Source: Candidatus Hestiella acidicharens
GTDB taxonomy: Archaea > Thermoproteota > Thermoprotei_A > Sulfolobales > Acidilobaceae
NCBI GenBank assembly: GCA_015523575.1
Contig: WAJZ01000132.1
Span: 1 to 21,298, forward strand
DNA: 21,298 nt
Direction of reading: 5' to 3'
Position numbers and translations under genes: made by a program. The notes beneath the pieces were generated by a model. It was not told where the DNA came from and searched no databases. It was given only the letters and a program-made list of their open reading frames with translations. Positions 6,656 to 14,432 of this stretch are shown here, one piece after another. Each line of letters starts with the position of its first letter. Positions within the stretch are counted from its first letter, which is position 1.

Positions 6656-7788
6656 TACCAGTAAGCGTTATGATCAATGACGAAGGTACTGTATCTACTA
6701 AAATAAAAGGTAGTTTTAACAAGGATAGACCATCAACCTTTTCATCTGACATAAGGCCAATCGTGTTTTGGAACATAACGTATAAGTGTAACCTAAACTG
6801 CAAGCATTGTTACATAAACGCCTCGCCCAACGCTTCAAAAGAGGAGCTAGACGAAGAGGACCTCCTAGCTATAGCAAAAGAAATCATTAGGCTAAACCTA
6901 CCCTTAGTAATATTTACAGGGGGAGAACCTCTTATCAAAAAAGAGTTTTGGAGCCTTGCCGAGGTTTTCTCTGGGTATAAGAGGCCAAAGGTGAGCCTTA
7001 GTAGTAATGGAACTTTATTGAGTAAAGAATATGCGAAGAGGCTTAAGGACTTAGGCTTTGCCTATGTAGGAGTATCTCTAGATAGCGTTAAGCCAGATGT
7101 ACACGATAGCTTTAGAGGCTACAAAGGAGCATTTTCCCTAACGCTAAAGGGAATAAGAAACGCTATAGACGAAGGGCTAGATGTTGGCATCAGAACAACC
7201 GTAACTAGGTGGAACGTCAACGAAATATCAGAAATGGTTGACTTTTCAGCTAAGCTCGGCGCAAAGAGGTTTACATTATACATACTCGATTCTATAGGGA
7301 GAGGTGTTGATATTTCTCAAGATTTACCTACAAAAGAACAATTAAAATACTTGGCTGATGTCTTGATTGAAAAATCCAAGGAATACAAATCAAGGCTTGA
7401 AATTCTAGTAGTTAGGGGGAACTTTTTTGGGATATATATAGCTAAAAAGCTTTCAAGAAATGAAGAAGAAATGGAGAGGTACCTAAAGTTGCTCCAATCA
7501 CAAGGCGACTGCGGGAGGAAAACAATAAGCATATATCCAGATGGAAAGGTTAAGCCATGCCAATTTATAGATAGGTATGACATCGGAGACCTAAAGAGGG
7601 AAAGGCTAAGTGATATACTATCTACCTCAAACCCAAGGCTTCTTAAATTTATAAGGCTTTCAGATAACCTCAGGGGGCCAAAATGCAGTACTTGTAGGTT
7701 TAAGCACATATGCGGCGGTGGGAGCAGGAATAGGGCCATGATAATTAATGGGGACTTCTGGGGCGATGACCCCCTATGCTTCGTATAG
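6652..7788 (+). CDS. ahbC: Fe-coproporphyrin III synthase AhbC (radical SAM)
   Basis: AhbC removes the acetate side chains of 12,18-didecarboxysiroheme to give Fe-coproporphyrin III, the AhbD substrate. Its radical-SAM cysteines are Cys46, Cys50 and Cys53 in KCNLNCKHC, followed by FTGGEPL. A C-terminal cluster region has DCGRKT then CKPCQF-like and CSTCRFKHICGGGSRNRA, with a final Cys at DDPLCFV. Length of 378 residues fits. Start overlaps the preceding stop as ATGA. Position between the decarboxylase and the precorrin-2 dehydrogenase supports the role. Possible confusion with AhbD is reduced by the presence of the other copy, which matches AhbD better at its C-terminus. Confidence 0.85.
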   Translation: MIPVSVMINDEGTVSTKIKGSFNKDRPSTFSSDIRPIVFWNITYKCNLNCKHCYINASPNASKEELDEEDLLAIAKEIIRLNLPLVIFTGGEPLIKKEFWSLAEVFSGYKRPKVSLSSNGTLLSKEYAKRLKDLGFAYVGVSLDSVKPDVHDSFRGYKGAFSLTLKGIRNAIDEGLDVGIRTTVTRWNVNEISEMVDFSAKLGAKRFTLYILDSIGRGVDISQDLPTKEQLKYLADVLIEKSKEYKSRLEILVVRGNFFGIYIAKKLSRNEEEMERYLKLLQSQGDCGRKTISIYPDGKVKPCQFIDRYDIGDLKRERLSDILSTSNPRLLKFIRLSDNLRGPKCSTCRFKHICGGGSRNRAMIINGDFWGDDPLCFV

Positions 7789-7800
7789 CCTGGTGGTATA

Positions 7801-8454
7801 ATGGTTTACATTCCCCTTTTTATTGATGCATCTTCCTTAAAAGTGTTGGTTGTTGGAGGGGGAATGGTAGGTAGTAGGAGAGCAAGGTCTTTTCTTAGCG
7901 CAGGGGCTATGGTAACCGTTGTTGCAAAGGAGTTTTCTGAAGAACTTCTGAAGAATAAGGCAATAAATACCATAGAGGCGGATATAGAGGAAGGAGGAGA
8001 AATAGAAAAGTTAATAGAACAAAATGACCTGATAGTTATTGCTACTGATAATAAAAAAATTAATGATAAGGTGTATGAGATGGCAAAGCTGAAAGGAAAA
8101 TTGATAAACAACGCAACGGATGCTAGCAAGGGGAACGTAATTTTCCCTTTTAGGTTAAAGGTTTTAGATAACATAGAAGTAGCAGTTACCAGTTTTGGAG
8201 CAAGTGGTATTGCCGCAAGAAGGGTTGCGGAAAGAATAAAGGATACTATAGATAAAGATAAGGAATTGGAAGCACTTTATGAGTCTATGAAGGAATTTAA
8301 GAAATACCTAAAAGATAATATTAACAATGCAAAGCTTAGGTATAAGCTGTATTTTATTGTTGAAAACGATAAAGAATACGAAAGCTACATTAGAATGGGC
8401 GACAAGGATTCCGCCTTAAGGAGAGCAATTCAAATAGCCAAGAAGTTTGTATAG
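7801..8454 (+). CDS. Precorrin-2 dehydrogenase / sirohydrochlorin ferrochelatase (Met8/CysG-N type)
   Basis: This protein would oxidise precorrin-2 to sirohydrochlorin with NAD and may insert iron to give siroheme, the entry compound of the Ahb route. The Rossmann loop is VLVVGGGMVGSRRA (residues 15-28). Asp107 in NNATDASKGN matches the catalytic Asp known from Met8 (Asp141) and CysG (Asp104). FPFRL and SGIAARRVAERIK follow as in the family. Length of 217 residues is like stand-alone archaeal versions with no methyltransferase part, so SAM:uroporphyrinogen methyltransferase must be encoded elsewhere. GGTGG at 7791-7795 precedes the ATG. It is the last gene of the operon; TTTTT at 8457-8461 lies just after its stop. 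Confidence 0.9.
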   Translation: MVYIPLFIDASSLKVLVVGGGMVGSRRARSFLSAGAMVTVVAKEFSEELLKNKAINTIEADIEEGGEIEKLIEQNDLIVIATDNKKINDKVYEMAKLKGKLINNATDASKGNVIFPFRLKVLDNIEVAVTSFGASGIAARRVAERIKDTIDKDKELEALYESMKEFKKYLKDNINNAKLRYKLYFIVENDKEYESYIRMGDKDSALRRAIQIAKKFV

Positions 8455-8467
8455 GCTTTTATAGTAA

Positions 8468-8476
8468 AGGTTTATT
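8468..8476 (+). promoter_or_regulatory. TATA-like promoter before structured RNA
   Basis: GGTTTATTA is centred about 26 bases before position 8499, which is where the strongly paired region begins. An alternative TATA-like string lies at 8458-8466. Confidence 0.35.
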
Positions 8477-8499
8477 AGGGCCTGACCTAACAAGGTATA

Positions 8500-8690
8500 T
8501 CAATAGGGAGAGGGCGTCCTCCCGGGAATAACAATACCCAAACTGCCCAAGGAAGTGGGCTGATGACGCCTATCTTAGCATCCAAAGTGATGGTGAGATA
8601 GGTTGAGGTGTATAGGTAAGGCTTGTGGTGTTAATAGGATTCATAAGGTCTCGTTATGTGTGATGCTTCCTAACCTGCTAGAAGAATCCT
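8500..8690 (+). ncRNA. Structured RNA candidate or 5' leader
   Basis: The stretch is more G+C-rich than its surroundings and holds several complementary pairs. These are GGGAG (8506-8510) with CTCCC (8519-8523); GCCCA (8545-8549) with TGGGC (8556-8560); CCTATCT (8569-8575) with AGATAGG (8596-8602); and AGGATTC (8636-8642) with GAATCCT (8684-8690). The loop of the first hairpin contains GGCGTC (8513-8518), which can pair with GACGCC (8565-8570), a possible pseudoknot. I looked for the hallmark conserved stretches of RNase P RNA and SRP RNA and did not see them. Box C-like TGATGA (8561-8566) lacks good partner boxes. It could be an independent RNA or the leader of the two small genes that follow, since the last stem ends directly at the GAGGTG ribosome site. 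Confidence 0.45.
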
Positions 8691-8702
8691 GAGGTGTAGG
8701 CA

Positions 8703-8858
8703 TTGTGTTCAAAGGAAGGAGAGTTGAGAAGAAAAATAGAGGAGGAAAAGGAGATGATAGAGATGCTAAAAAGGGAGCTCCAAGAGGTAAGGAAGGATCT
8801 TCTGGAAATACTAGAGCTGGAAGAAGAAGCAAAGATGTGTACGAAGAAGACTGCATAG
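8703..8858 (+). CDS. Small coiled-coil protein, 51 aa
   Basis: I do not recognise this protein. The frame begins with TTG 8703, six bases after GAGGTG (8691-8696), and encodes a short, highly charged helix. Segments such as LRRKIEEEKEMIEMLKREL and VRKDLLEILELEEEAKM show leucine/isoleucine at heptad-like positions, so a coiled coil is likely. A longer open frame on the same strand (GTG 8705 to 9061) crosses it out of phase, but that frame here gives only a Gly/Arg/Lys-rich string, typical of a shadow over GAA/GAG/AAG codons. The TAG at 8858 lies inside the start of the next gene (22-base overlap), suggesting coupling. Possibly the N-terminal half of a pair that works with the next protein. Confidence 0.5.
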   Translation: MCSKEGELRRKIEEEKEMIEMLKRELQEVRKDLLEILELEEEAKMCTKKTA

Positions 8859-9061
8859 ATTTGCTTAGAGAACTATCATTTCTAAGCGGCCAGAGCTCTT
8901 CAATAAAATTTGAGATATATAAAACAAAGAAGACAATAAAGGTAGAGGCTATGAGGCTTGCTGCTCTCGTCTCAGAATGCAGGTTTTATGATAGAGAGAA
9001 AGCAGAAGAACTAAGGCGGAGGATCGATAAGTATCTTGAGAAATACCTAAACTTCGAGTAA
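8837..9061 (+). CDS. Small helical protein, about 74 aa
   Basis: I do not recognise this protein. From GTG 8837 it has 74 residues: a helical start (EEDCIDLLRELSFL), a beta-like IKFEIYKTKKTIKVEAM segment, a cysteine in LVSECRFYDRE, and a charged C-terminal helix EELRRRIDKYLEKYLNFE. The frame is open further upstream to GTG 8705, but the extra residues look like a shadow of the coiled-coil gene. TTG 8861, just after the upstream stop, is another possible start (66 residues). A T-run at 9082-9086 follows. It faces the 3-hexulose-6-phosphate synthase gene. Confidence 0.55.
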   Translation: MYEEDCIDLLRELSFLSGQSSSIKFEIYKTKKTIKVEAMRLAALVSECRFYDREKAEELRRRIDKYLEKYLNFE

Positions 9062-9139
9062 AGCCCTTGTTTAGAATACTCTTTTTAACAGCTTCTTTAT
9101 GAATGAAGCCGCTGGGATATAGCTCTTTATTTATAAACC

Positions 9140-9844
9140 TTACAAACAGTCTGAGCCTAACCCTTCTCTGGCCTTGTTTGTTGCTAGGTTGGGATCTTTT
9201 GCTTTTGTTATCCCTCCGCCTATTATTATGATGTCTGCACCAGCTTCTGCGAAAGGGCTTACCTCTTCAGGTTTAATGCCCCCAGCTACGGCTATCTTTC
9301 CGTTAAACGATTCTTTAAGCTCCTTAATTATTTCTAAAGACTTCCTTGCTGTTATCCCCTGTTTTACTTGGACATCTATTCCTGTATGGAATAATGCTAC
9401 GTGTACTTTTGCATTTTTCAACTTCTCTATTGTTAACCTTAAGTTCTCGGCATTACCATCAATACCGATTAGATCAGCATAGACAGTACCATTCCATTTT
9501 TCAGCCTCTTCAACAGTTTCTTGAATTGTTTCGACGTTTGTTAAAGCAGAAACGGAGACTCCGTCTGCGCCATTGCTAAAGGCTAGCTTAGCTTCTAATG
9601 CACCCACATCCATTATCTTCATGTCTGCAAAGACCAAATGGTTTCCATTTATTGACTTTAGAAACCTCACGGAGCTAATGCCAAATGACTTTATCAAAGG
9701 AGTGCCTGCCTCCAAAATCATATTGTTTTCCCTAGGTATTTTTGTGGCAAGTCTTAGGGCCTTTTCCATATCAACAAAGTCCAAGGCTACTTGAAGTAGC
9801 TTCTTGCACTCTCTAATCCTGTCAATAAGTTTTGGTATCTCCAT
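9140..9844 (-). CDS. 3-hexulose-6-phosphate synthase
   Basis: This enzyme of the orotidylate-decarboxylase superfamily interconverts ribulose 5-phosphate plus formaldehyde and 3-hexulose 6-phosphate. In archaea lacking the oxidative pentose pathway it runs towards ribulose 5-phosphate for nucleotide synthesis. The family signs are LQVALDFVD near the start, EAGTPLIKSFG, the catalytic D-x-K-x2-D motif as ADMKIMDVG (Asp74, Lys76, Asp79), and the phosphate-binding VAGGIKPEEV plus IIIGGGIT near the C-terminus. Length of 234 residues is normal for a stand-alone enzyme; the isomerase partner (PHI) is not fused and not next door. A strong GGAGG lies six bases before the ATG on this strand. Orotidylate decarboxylase itself is less likely because of the EAGTPLIK motif. 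Confidence 0.9.
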   Translation of the reverse strand: MEIPKLIDRIRECKKLLQVALDFVDMEKALRLATKIPRENNMILEAGTPLIKSFGISSVRFLKSINGNHLVFADMKIMDVGALEAKLAFSNGADGVSVSALTNVETIQETVEEAEKWNGTVYADLIGIDGNAENLRLTIEKLKNAKVHVALFHTGIDVQVKQGITARKSLEIIKELKESFNGKIAVAGGIKPEEVSPFAEAGADIIIIGGGITKAKDPNLATNKAREGLGSDCL

Positions 9845-10007
9845 TCTAAACCTCCGGGTACTCTTTCTTTAGTGCATTAAAAAACTTATTTGGTAGCACC
9901 CTTCGGGCTATAATTCTGAGATATAAGTACTTTCACAAGATTTTTATTTTAGATTAGTAAGGTTTATTAGCGCAAAACAATAATAAGGTTAATCAGGTGA
10001 AAGACTG

Positions 10008-13000
10008 GTGGGTCAACCTCTTAAGGGTTTTGTGAAGATCCTATCCTTGCTTGTTATCGTCGTCTTCATTGCTTCCATGGCAACTCCTATGGCATTTGCA
10101 AAGTCTACAAACACTAGCACAAAGTATTATGGTCCTTCATTAAATGGCAAGCAGCTCGGCTATTTGCCAGGCAACTACCCCATAACATTTTCAGTATTTC
10201 TGTTGCCAAGGAACTATAACTACCTCATGTTTGTAGCCCAGCAAGTGGCCAACAAACAGATGAAACCGTTGAGTAGGAGCCAAGTATTAAAAATGTTTGC
10301 GCCGACCCAGCAACAATTTGATTCTATTGTAAACTACTTGGAGTCTATGGGATTTAGGGTTGTATACAAAAGCCCAGACAGGCTATCAGTAATGGTTCAA
10401 GGTACTGTAGGTCAAGTACAAAAGTTGTTTAAGGTAAGGATAGCCCTTTATAAAAACAGTAAAGGGAAGGTTTATTATGCCCCTGCAGGAAGACCTGTTA
10501 TACCTTCTCAGCTCTCTAGCACTTTAATATTTGGCTTAACAAATATTACATCATTTAGGGCGCCACACATCGTAAGTGGTATCATAAAGGATAAGTATTT
10601 TGGTTTAAGCCATACAAAAGGGTATAAGTTACTTAAGAAGCTCTCACCTAAATTTGGCAACAAGCAATATGCAAGCGCAGCTCTTTACTATACTCCAGCG
10701 GACTTTGAGGGGGCTTATAATGTTACAAACCTCATGGAGTATAGCAAAGGGACTTCAATAGCTATAATTGATGCATATGGTGACCCATTAATCTATCAAG
10801 ATGTGGCCTTTTTTGATGAACTATTTGGTCTTCCCATGGCAAACCTAACTTTAATACCTATAGGTCCCTACCATCCAAGCCTCGGAATGTATACTGGTTG
10901 GGACGTTGAAACAGCGTTAGATGTTGAAGCTGCACAGTCGATGGCACCCTATGCGCACATCTATTTATTAATAGCATCAAATGCAGGTGACGCATTATTT
11001 GAAGCTATTGACTATGTTGTTAGTACTAAGCTCGCCAATACAGTATCTATGAGCTGGGGTGAACCAGAAAACTTAATGGCATTAACAGGTTTCTATACCT
11101 CAAACCCCATGTATGTATCTTACGGATATGCGCTTGGATATGCATATGCTGACTATTATTTTGCATTAGGTAGCGCGGAGGGCATAAGTTTCTTCTCTTC
11201 TAGCGGGGACGAGGGAGCCTATGATTATACTCCATTACTCTATGGCGCCGTTTCATTCCCGCCTAGCTCACCATTCGTAACGGGTGTGGGAGGCACGACG
11301 CTATTCGTTAACGTTACCTCTGGTCAATTGGCATACTTGAATTCTATAGCAACATATGGCTACGAAAATGCATGGTCAGTAAGTCCACTATATGGAGTGG
11401 AAGTCGCCTCTACTGGCGGCTATTCATCAATATTTCCTAAGCCTTGGTATCAATATGGGGTTGTTAGCGGTAACTATAGGGCAACACCAGATGTAGCGGC
11501 AGACGCAAATCCCTATACAGGTTTTGTGGAAGTCGTTGAAGGTACCCTAATGGTTATAGGTGGGACAAGCCTTTCCTCGCCTCTTTGGGCTGGAATGACT
11601 GCTGATATAGACGGTTACCTTAACACGAGCCTTGGGTTACTTAACCCAATTCTATATTCAATATATAAGAACCAAACGCTCTATTCAAAGGCGTTCCATG
11701 AGATAACATTCGGTTATAATGGCTATTACTATGCTAAGAAAGGATATAACTTAGTAACAGGATTAGGAAGCCCGAACGTGGGCTTCTTGGCCGATGCAAT
11801 AAAGGATGTATTATCATCTAAGCACCTTGAAATATCTGTTATGACTGCAGAGCCGAATTCCACATATCCATGGTATAACTATAACACGACCTTTTCAATA
11901 ATCTCGCGTATAACATATCAAAACGGTACTACAGTAAAGGCTGGCAATTTCTCCGCTTATATCTATACGACAAGTGGACTATTAGATGTAGTGCCCCTAA
12001 CATTCAATGGTACATATTGGGTAGGGAGCTATCACATTAAAACAAACAATCCTCCAAATACCTGGACTATATTGGTTAAAGGCTCTTCTCAAGGAATTAA
12101 AGGGGTTGGTGCAACTGATATAGACGTAGGGGTTGGATTAGCCATCATATCTCCGCCTACGCCAATGCCTTATCCCTATGGCTCTTCCTTACCGTTAAAC
12201 TACCCATTCCCTGTTTACGTGTATGCTACGTTACCTAATGGAAAGCCTGCCTCTAACCTAACCCTAACGGCTTATCTAATACATCACAATAAGGTTTACT
12301 ATGCCACGCAATTACAGGAAAGAGGTAATGGAACCTATATCGGATACATGGAGTTGCCGTATCCAGCTCCCCAAGGAGCCTATATATTGCTGGTAAACTC
12401 TACAGTGGGTAGCGTCTATTCCTATGAATATTTCGGCCAGTCAATAATCAGCGCATTTGTATTGACGCCTGTAAACGATGGGTTGCCGAGTGCTTCTCCT
12501 GGAGAAAGTGTTATACTCATGGCGCAAGTCATTAATCCTACAGGATACGGGATGTATACAAGTAGTATAGTTGCAAACATCTACAACTCTTCTAAGCAAC
12601 TAGTAGCACAAGTGCCGTTAATGCCGACTGCTTCTGGAATTCAAGTAGGCTTCTATACGATACCAAGTAACATGAAACCAGGATTTTACAACGTTGTATT
12701 CGTTTCTTACGATGATAGTGAACTTGGTCCTCTATATGGATACTATAACCAATCCTTTTATGTAGCACCTTCTAGCCTATATTCAATGGTTAGATCGATT
12801 CATATAGCATATGAAGGGCAAAATATCATAGTCACAGCAAACATAACATATCCAAACGGGACTGAGGTAAAATATGGTATGTTTGTGGCAACGTTAATTC
12901 CTGATCAGCAATACTCGAACTTATTGCTTATGAGCTTCACAATAGGGATACCTCTGCAATACGTTCCATCGATGAATGAGTGGATGGGCATATTATCATT

Positions 13001-14384
13001 GCCTTCACTAAATAATCCAGGTTTCTTCACAGGTGAAAGCGTTAGCCAGCTTTCAGGTCCTTGGTCAATAACGATCTCTGGAGAGAGCGCTAATGGATAT
13101 GATGTGATATCAATGCCATATAACGTTTATGTCCAGCCCTATACATACATAGGCCCTGCAAAGATATCACAAGAGACCTTGCAAACGCTACCAATGGGTA
13201 CGGTCTTTGGGAACAGCATTGTAGGAATATACTCAGAGAATTTGGTAGTGACTAATGCCAACATAACAATAGAAAATAGCGAAATAAGTAACCTAACAAT
13301 AGAAAATTCCAATGTAACTATTCTTAACTCTGAGGTTGGAACGATAACTTCCTATAACTCTAATATAAATGTAATGAATTCTAAGGTAGGTCCAAGCCTC
13401 GTCGGCATTACACTAATAAATTCAAGTGCTAACATTGCAAACACGCTCTTCCAGAGCGTGAAGTATGCTTTCCATCAGGTCAATAGCGTAGTGCAAATAA
13501 GTGGGCTAAGTGAATATAATGTTTCCAAGCTTTCCTTAACTACTCCTCCAAAGCTAATCTCTGTATCTCCATCAACTATAACTAAGCCTATTAATTATAT
13601 AACGGTGAGCATAGAAGGATCTGGCTTGAAGCCAGTTAGGGTTCTGGTAGATAACGCGCCTGTTACCTTCACATATACCTCTTCTAAGTCAATGCTTTAT
13701 GTAAAAATACCATTCAATTCTACTAGTTTACCTGACGGCGCATATACAATAACAGTTGAAGTGAGTAATGGCCTAACCTATTATATAAAGGCACAAGTAT
13801 TTAACACCTATCACATAGAATACCAGAGTAGTGTAATAGCAGCTAACAAGAAATTAGCAACTCAAAACATACAGAACATTTATAATAAAATAGAAAGCCA
13901 GTTGCTTTCAAACGTCACGATGCTAAACAATAAAATAAGCAAGCTTTCTGGAACTTTATCGATGGAATATGCTGCAGTAAAGAGGTCTATATCTACAGTC
14001 AACTCAACCCTCTCAAGTAGCATATCAACCCTCTCAGGCAAGATATCTTCACTAAGCTCCACACTATCAAGCGACGTAAAGGCTTTGAACGGCAAGATAT
14101 CTACAGTCAACTCAACCCTCTCAAGTAGCATATCAACCCTCTCAGGCAAGATATCTTCACTAAGCTCCACACTATCAAGCGACGTAAAGGCTTTGAACGG
14201 CAAGATATCTACAGTCAACTCAACCCTCTCAAGTAGCATATCAACAGTTAACTCAACTGCTATTAAGGCAAAATCAGTAGGTGATACATCCTTGCCGCTT
14301 GGGATTTCAGGCACCATACTTGGTATAATAGGCATAATAATTGCTGCTATAGCCATTGGACTTTTAAGAAGAAGGGTAAAATAA
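10008..14384 (+). CDS. Surface-anchored sedolisin (S53) protease with helical stalk
   Basis: A 1458-residue acid serine-carboxyl protease. It has a signal peptide (residues 1-31, ending AFA), a pro-kumamolisin activation domain (about 40-180), and a catalytic domain with Glu301 and Asp305 in TGWDVETALDVE, oxyanion Asp401 in SSSGDEGAYD and nucleophile Ser521 in GGTSLSSPLW. All four match the sedolisin set, with the Glu-Asp spacing of four as in kumamolisin. Downstream are long beta-rich modules, a stretch of short NxxI/NxxV repeats (about 1080-1140, like a beta-helix), an IPT-like module (about 1180-1265), a Ser/Thr/Leu-rich helical stalk with exact 36-residue repeats (1328-1413) and a membrane helix (about 1427-1452) ending LLRRRVK. 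Many N-x-S/T sites suggest glycosylation. Start is GTG 10008, with GGTGA at 9996-10000. Protease is clear; stalk role is inferred. Confidence 0.92.
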   Translation: MGQPLKGFVKILSLLVIVVFIASMATPMAFAKSTNTSTKYYGPSLNGKQLGYLPGNYPITFSVFLLPRNYNYLMFVAQQVANKQMKPLSRSQVLKMFAPTQQQFDSIVNYLESMGFRVVYKSPDRLSVMVQGTVGQVQKLFKVRIALYKNSKGKVYYAPAGRPVIPSQLSSTLIFGLTNITSFRAPHIVSGIIKDKYFGLSHTKGYKLLKKLSPKFGNKQYASAALYYTPADFEGAYNVTNLMEYSKGTSIAIIDAYGDPLIYQDVAFFDELFGLPMANLTLIPIGPYHPSLGMYTGWDVETALDVEAAQSMAPYAHIYLLIASNAGDALFEAIDYVVSTKLANTVSMSWGEPENLMALTGFYTSNPMYVSYGYALGYAYADYYFALGSAEGISFFSSSGDEGAYDYTPLLYGAVSFPPSSPFVTGVGGTTLFVNVTSGQLAYLNSIATYGYENAWSVSPLYGVEVASTGGYSSIFPKPWYQYGVVSGNYRATPDVAADANPYTGFVEVVEGTLMVIGGTSLSSPLWAGMTADIDGYLNTSLGLLNPILYSIYKNQTLYSKAFHEITFGYNGYYYAKKGYNLVTGLGSPNVGFLADAIKDVLSSKHLEISVMTAEPNSTYPWYNYNTTFSIISRITYQNGTTVKAGNFSAYIYTTSGLLDVVPLTFNGTYWVGSYHIKTNNPPNTWTILVKGSSQGIKGVGATDIDVGVGLAIISPPTPMPYPYGSSLPLNYPFPVYVYATLPNGKPASNLTLTAYLIHHNKVYYATQLQERGNGTYIGYMELPYPAPQGAYILLVNSTVGSVYSYEYFGQSIISAFVLTPVNDGLPSASPGESVILMAQVINPTGYGMYTSSIVANIYNSSKQLVAQVPLMPTASGIQVGFYTIPSNMKPGFYNVVFVSYDDSELGPLYGYYNQSFYVAPSSLYSMVRSIHIAYEGQNIIVTANITYPNGTEVKYGMFVATLIPDQQYSNLLLMSFTIGIPLQYVPSMNEWMGILSLPSLNNPGFFTGESVSQLSGPWSITISGESANGYDVISMPYNVYVQPYTYIGPAKISQETLQTLPMGTVFGNSIVGIYSENLVVTNANITIENSEISNLTIENSNVTILNSEVGTITSYNSNINVMNSKVGPSLVGITLINSSANIANTLFQSVKYAFHQVNSVVQISGLSEYNVSKLSLTTPPKLISVSPSTITKPINYITVSIEGSGLKPVRVLVDNAPVTFTYTSSKSMLYVKIPFNSTSLPDGAYTITVEVSNGLTYYIKAQVFNTYHIEYQSSVIAANKKLATQNIQNIYNKIESQLLSNVTMLNNKISKLSGTLSMEYAAVKRSISTVNSTLSSSISTLSGKISSLSSTLSSDVKALNGKISTVNSTLSSSISTLSGKISSLSSTLSSDVKALNGKISTVNSTLSSSISTVNSTAIKAKSVGDTSLPLGISGTILGIIGIIIAAIAIGLLRRRVK
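13989..14245 (+). repeat. Perfect 108-base tandem repeat, 2.4 copies
   Basis: Copies begin at 13989, 14097 and 14205. The first two are base-identical throughout, and the third is identical for 41 bases. The unit encodes 36 residues starting with Ile (ISTVNSTLSSS...). Complete identity at synonymous sites implies recent duplication or conversion. The repeat lies in the stalk of the sedolisin. Confidence 0.95.
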
Positions 14385-14390
14385 ACTAGG

Positions 14391-14418
14391 TTTTTTAAAT
14401 CATTTTTATCTCTTTTTT
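14391..14418 (+). terminator. T-rich terminator and TATA between protease genes
   Basis: Three T-runs of five or six (14391-14396, 14403-14407, 14413-14418) follow the protease stop. TTTAAAT at 14394-14400 could also serve as a TATA box for the next gene, with a start near 14424. Confidence 0.5.
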
Positions 14419-14432
14419 AGCATTGAAGAAGG

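Noticed and set aside
8561..8608. Box C/D guide RNA (TGATGA at 8561, TGATGG at 8588)
   Set aside because: The spacing is suggestive, but no CTGA box lies at the expected places between or after them, and the region pairs into other stems.
8430..8610. Long reverse-strand open frame across the structured region
   Set aside because: It has no ATG start and runs into the antisense of the precorrin-2 dehydrogenase gene. Open frames opposite structured RNAs commonly arise by chance.
8705..9061. Single 118-residue protein from GTG 8705
   Set aside because: The first 44 residues are a Gly/Arg/Lys-rich shadow of the coiled-coil frame. The conserved-looking part begins near 8837, so I split it into two genes.
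13880..14356. Reverse-strand open frame of 158 codons opposite the protease stalk
   Set aside because: It is an antisense shadow of the Ser/Leu repeat; its repeated sequence only mirrors the 108-base repeat.
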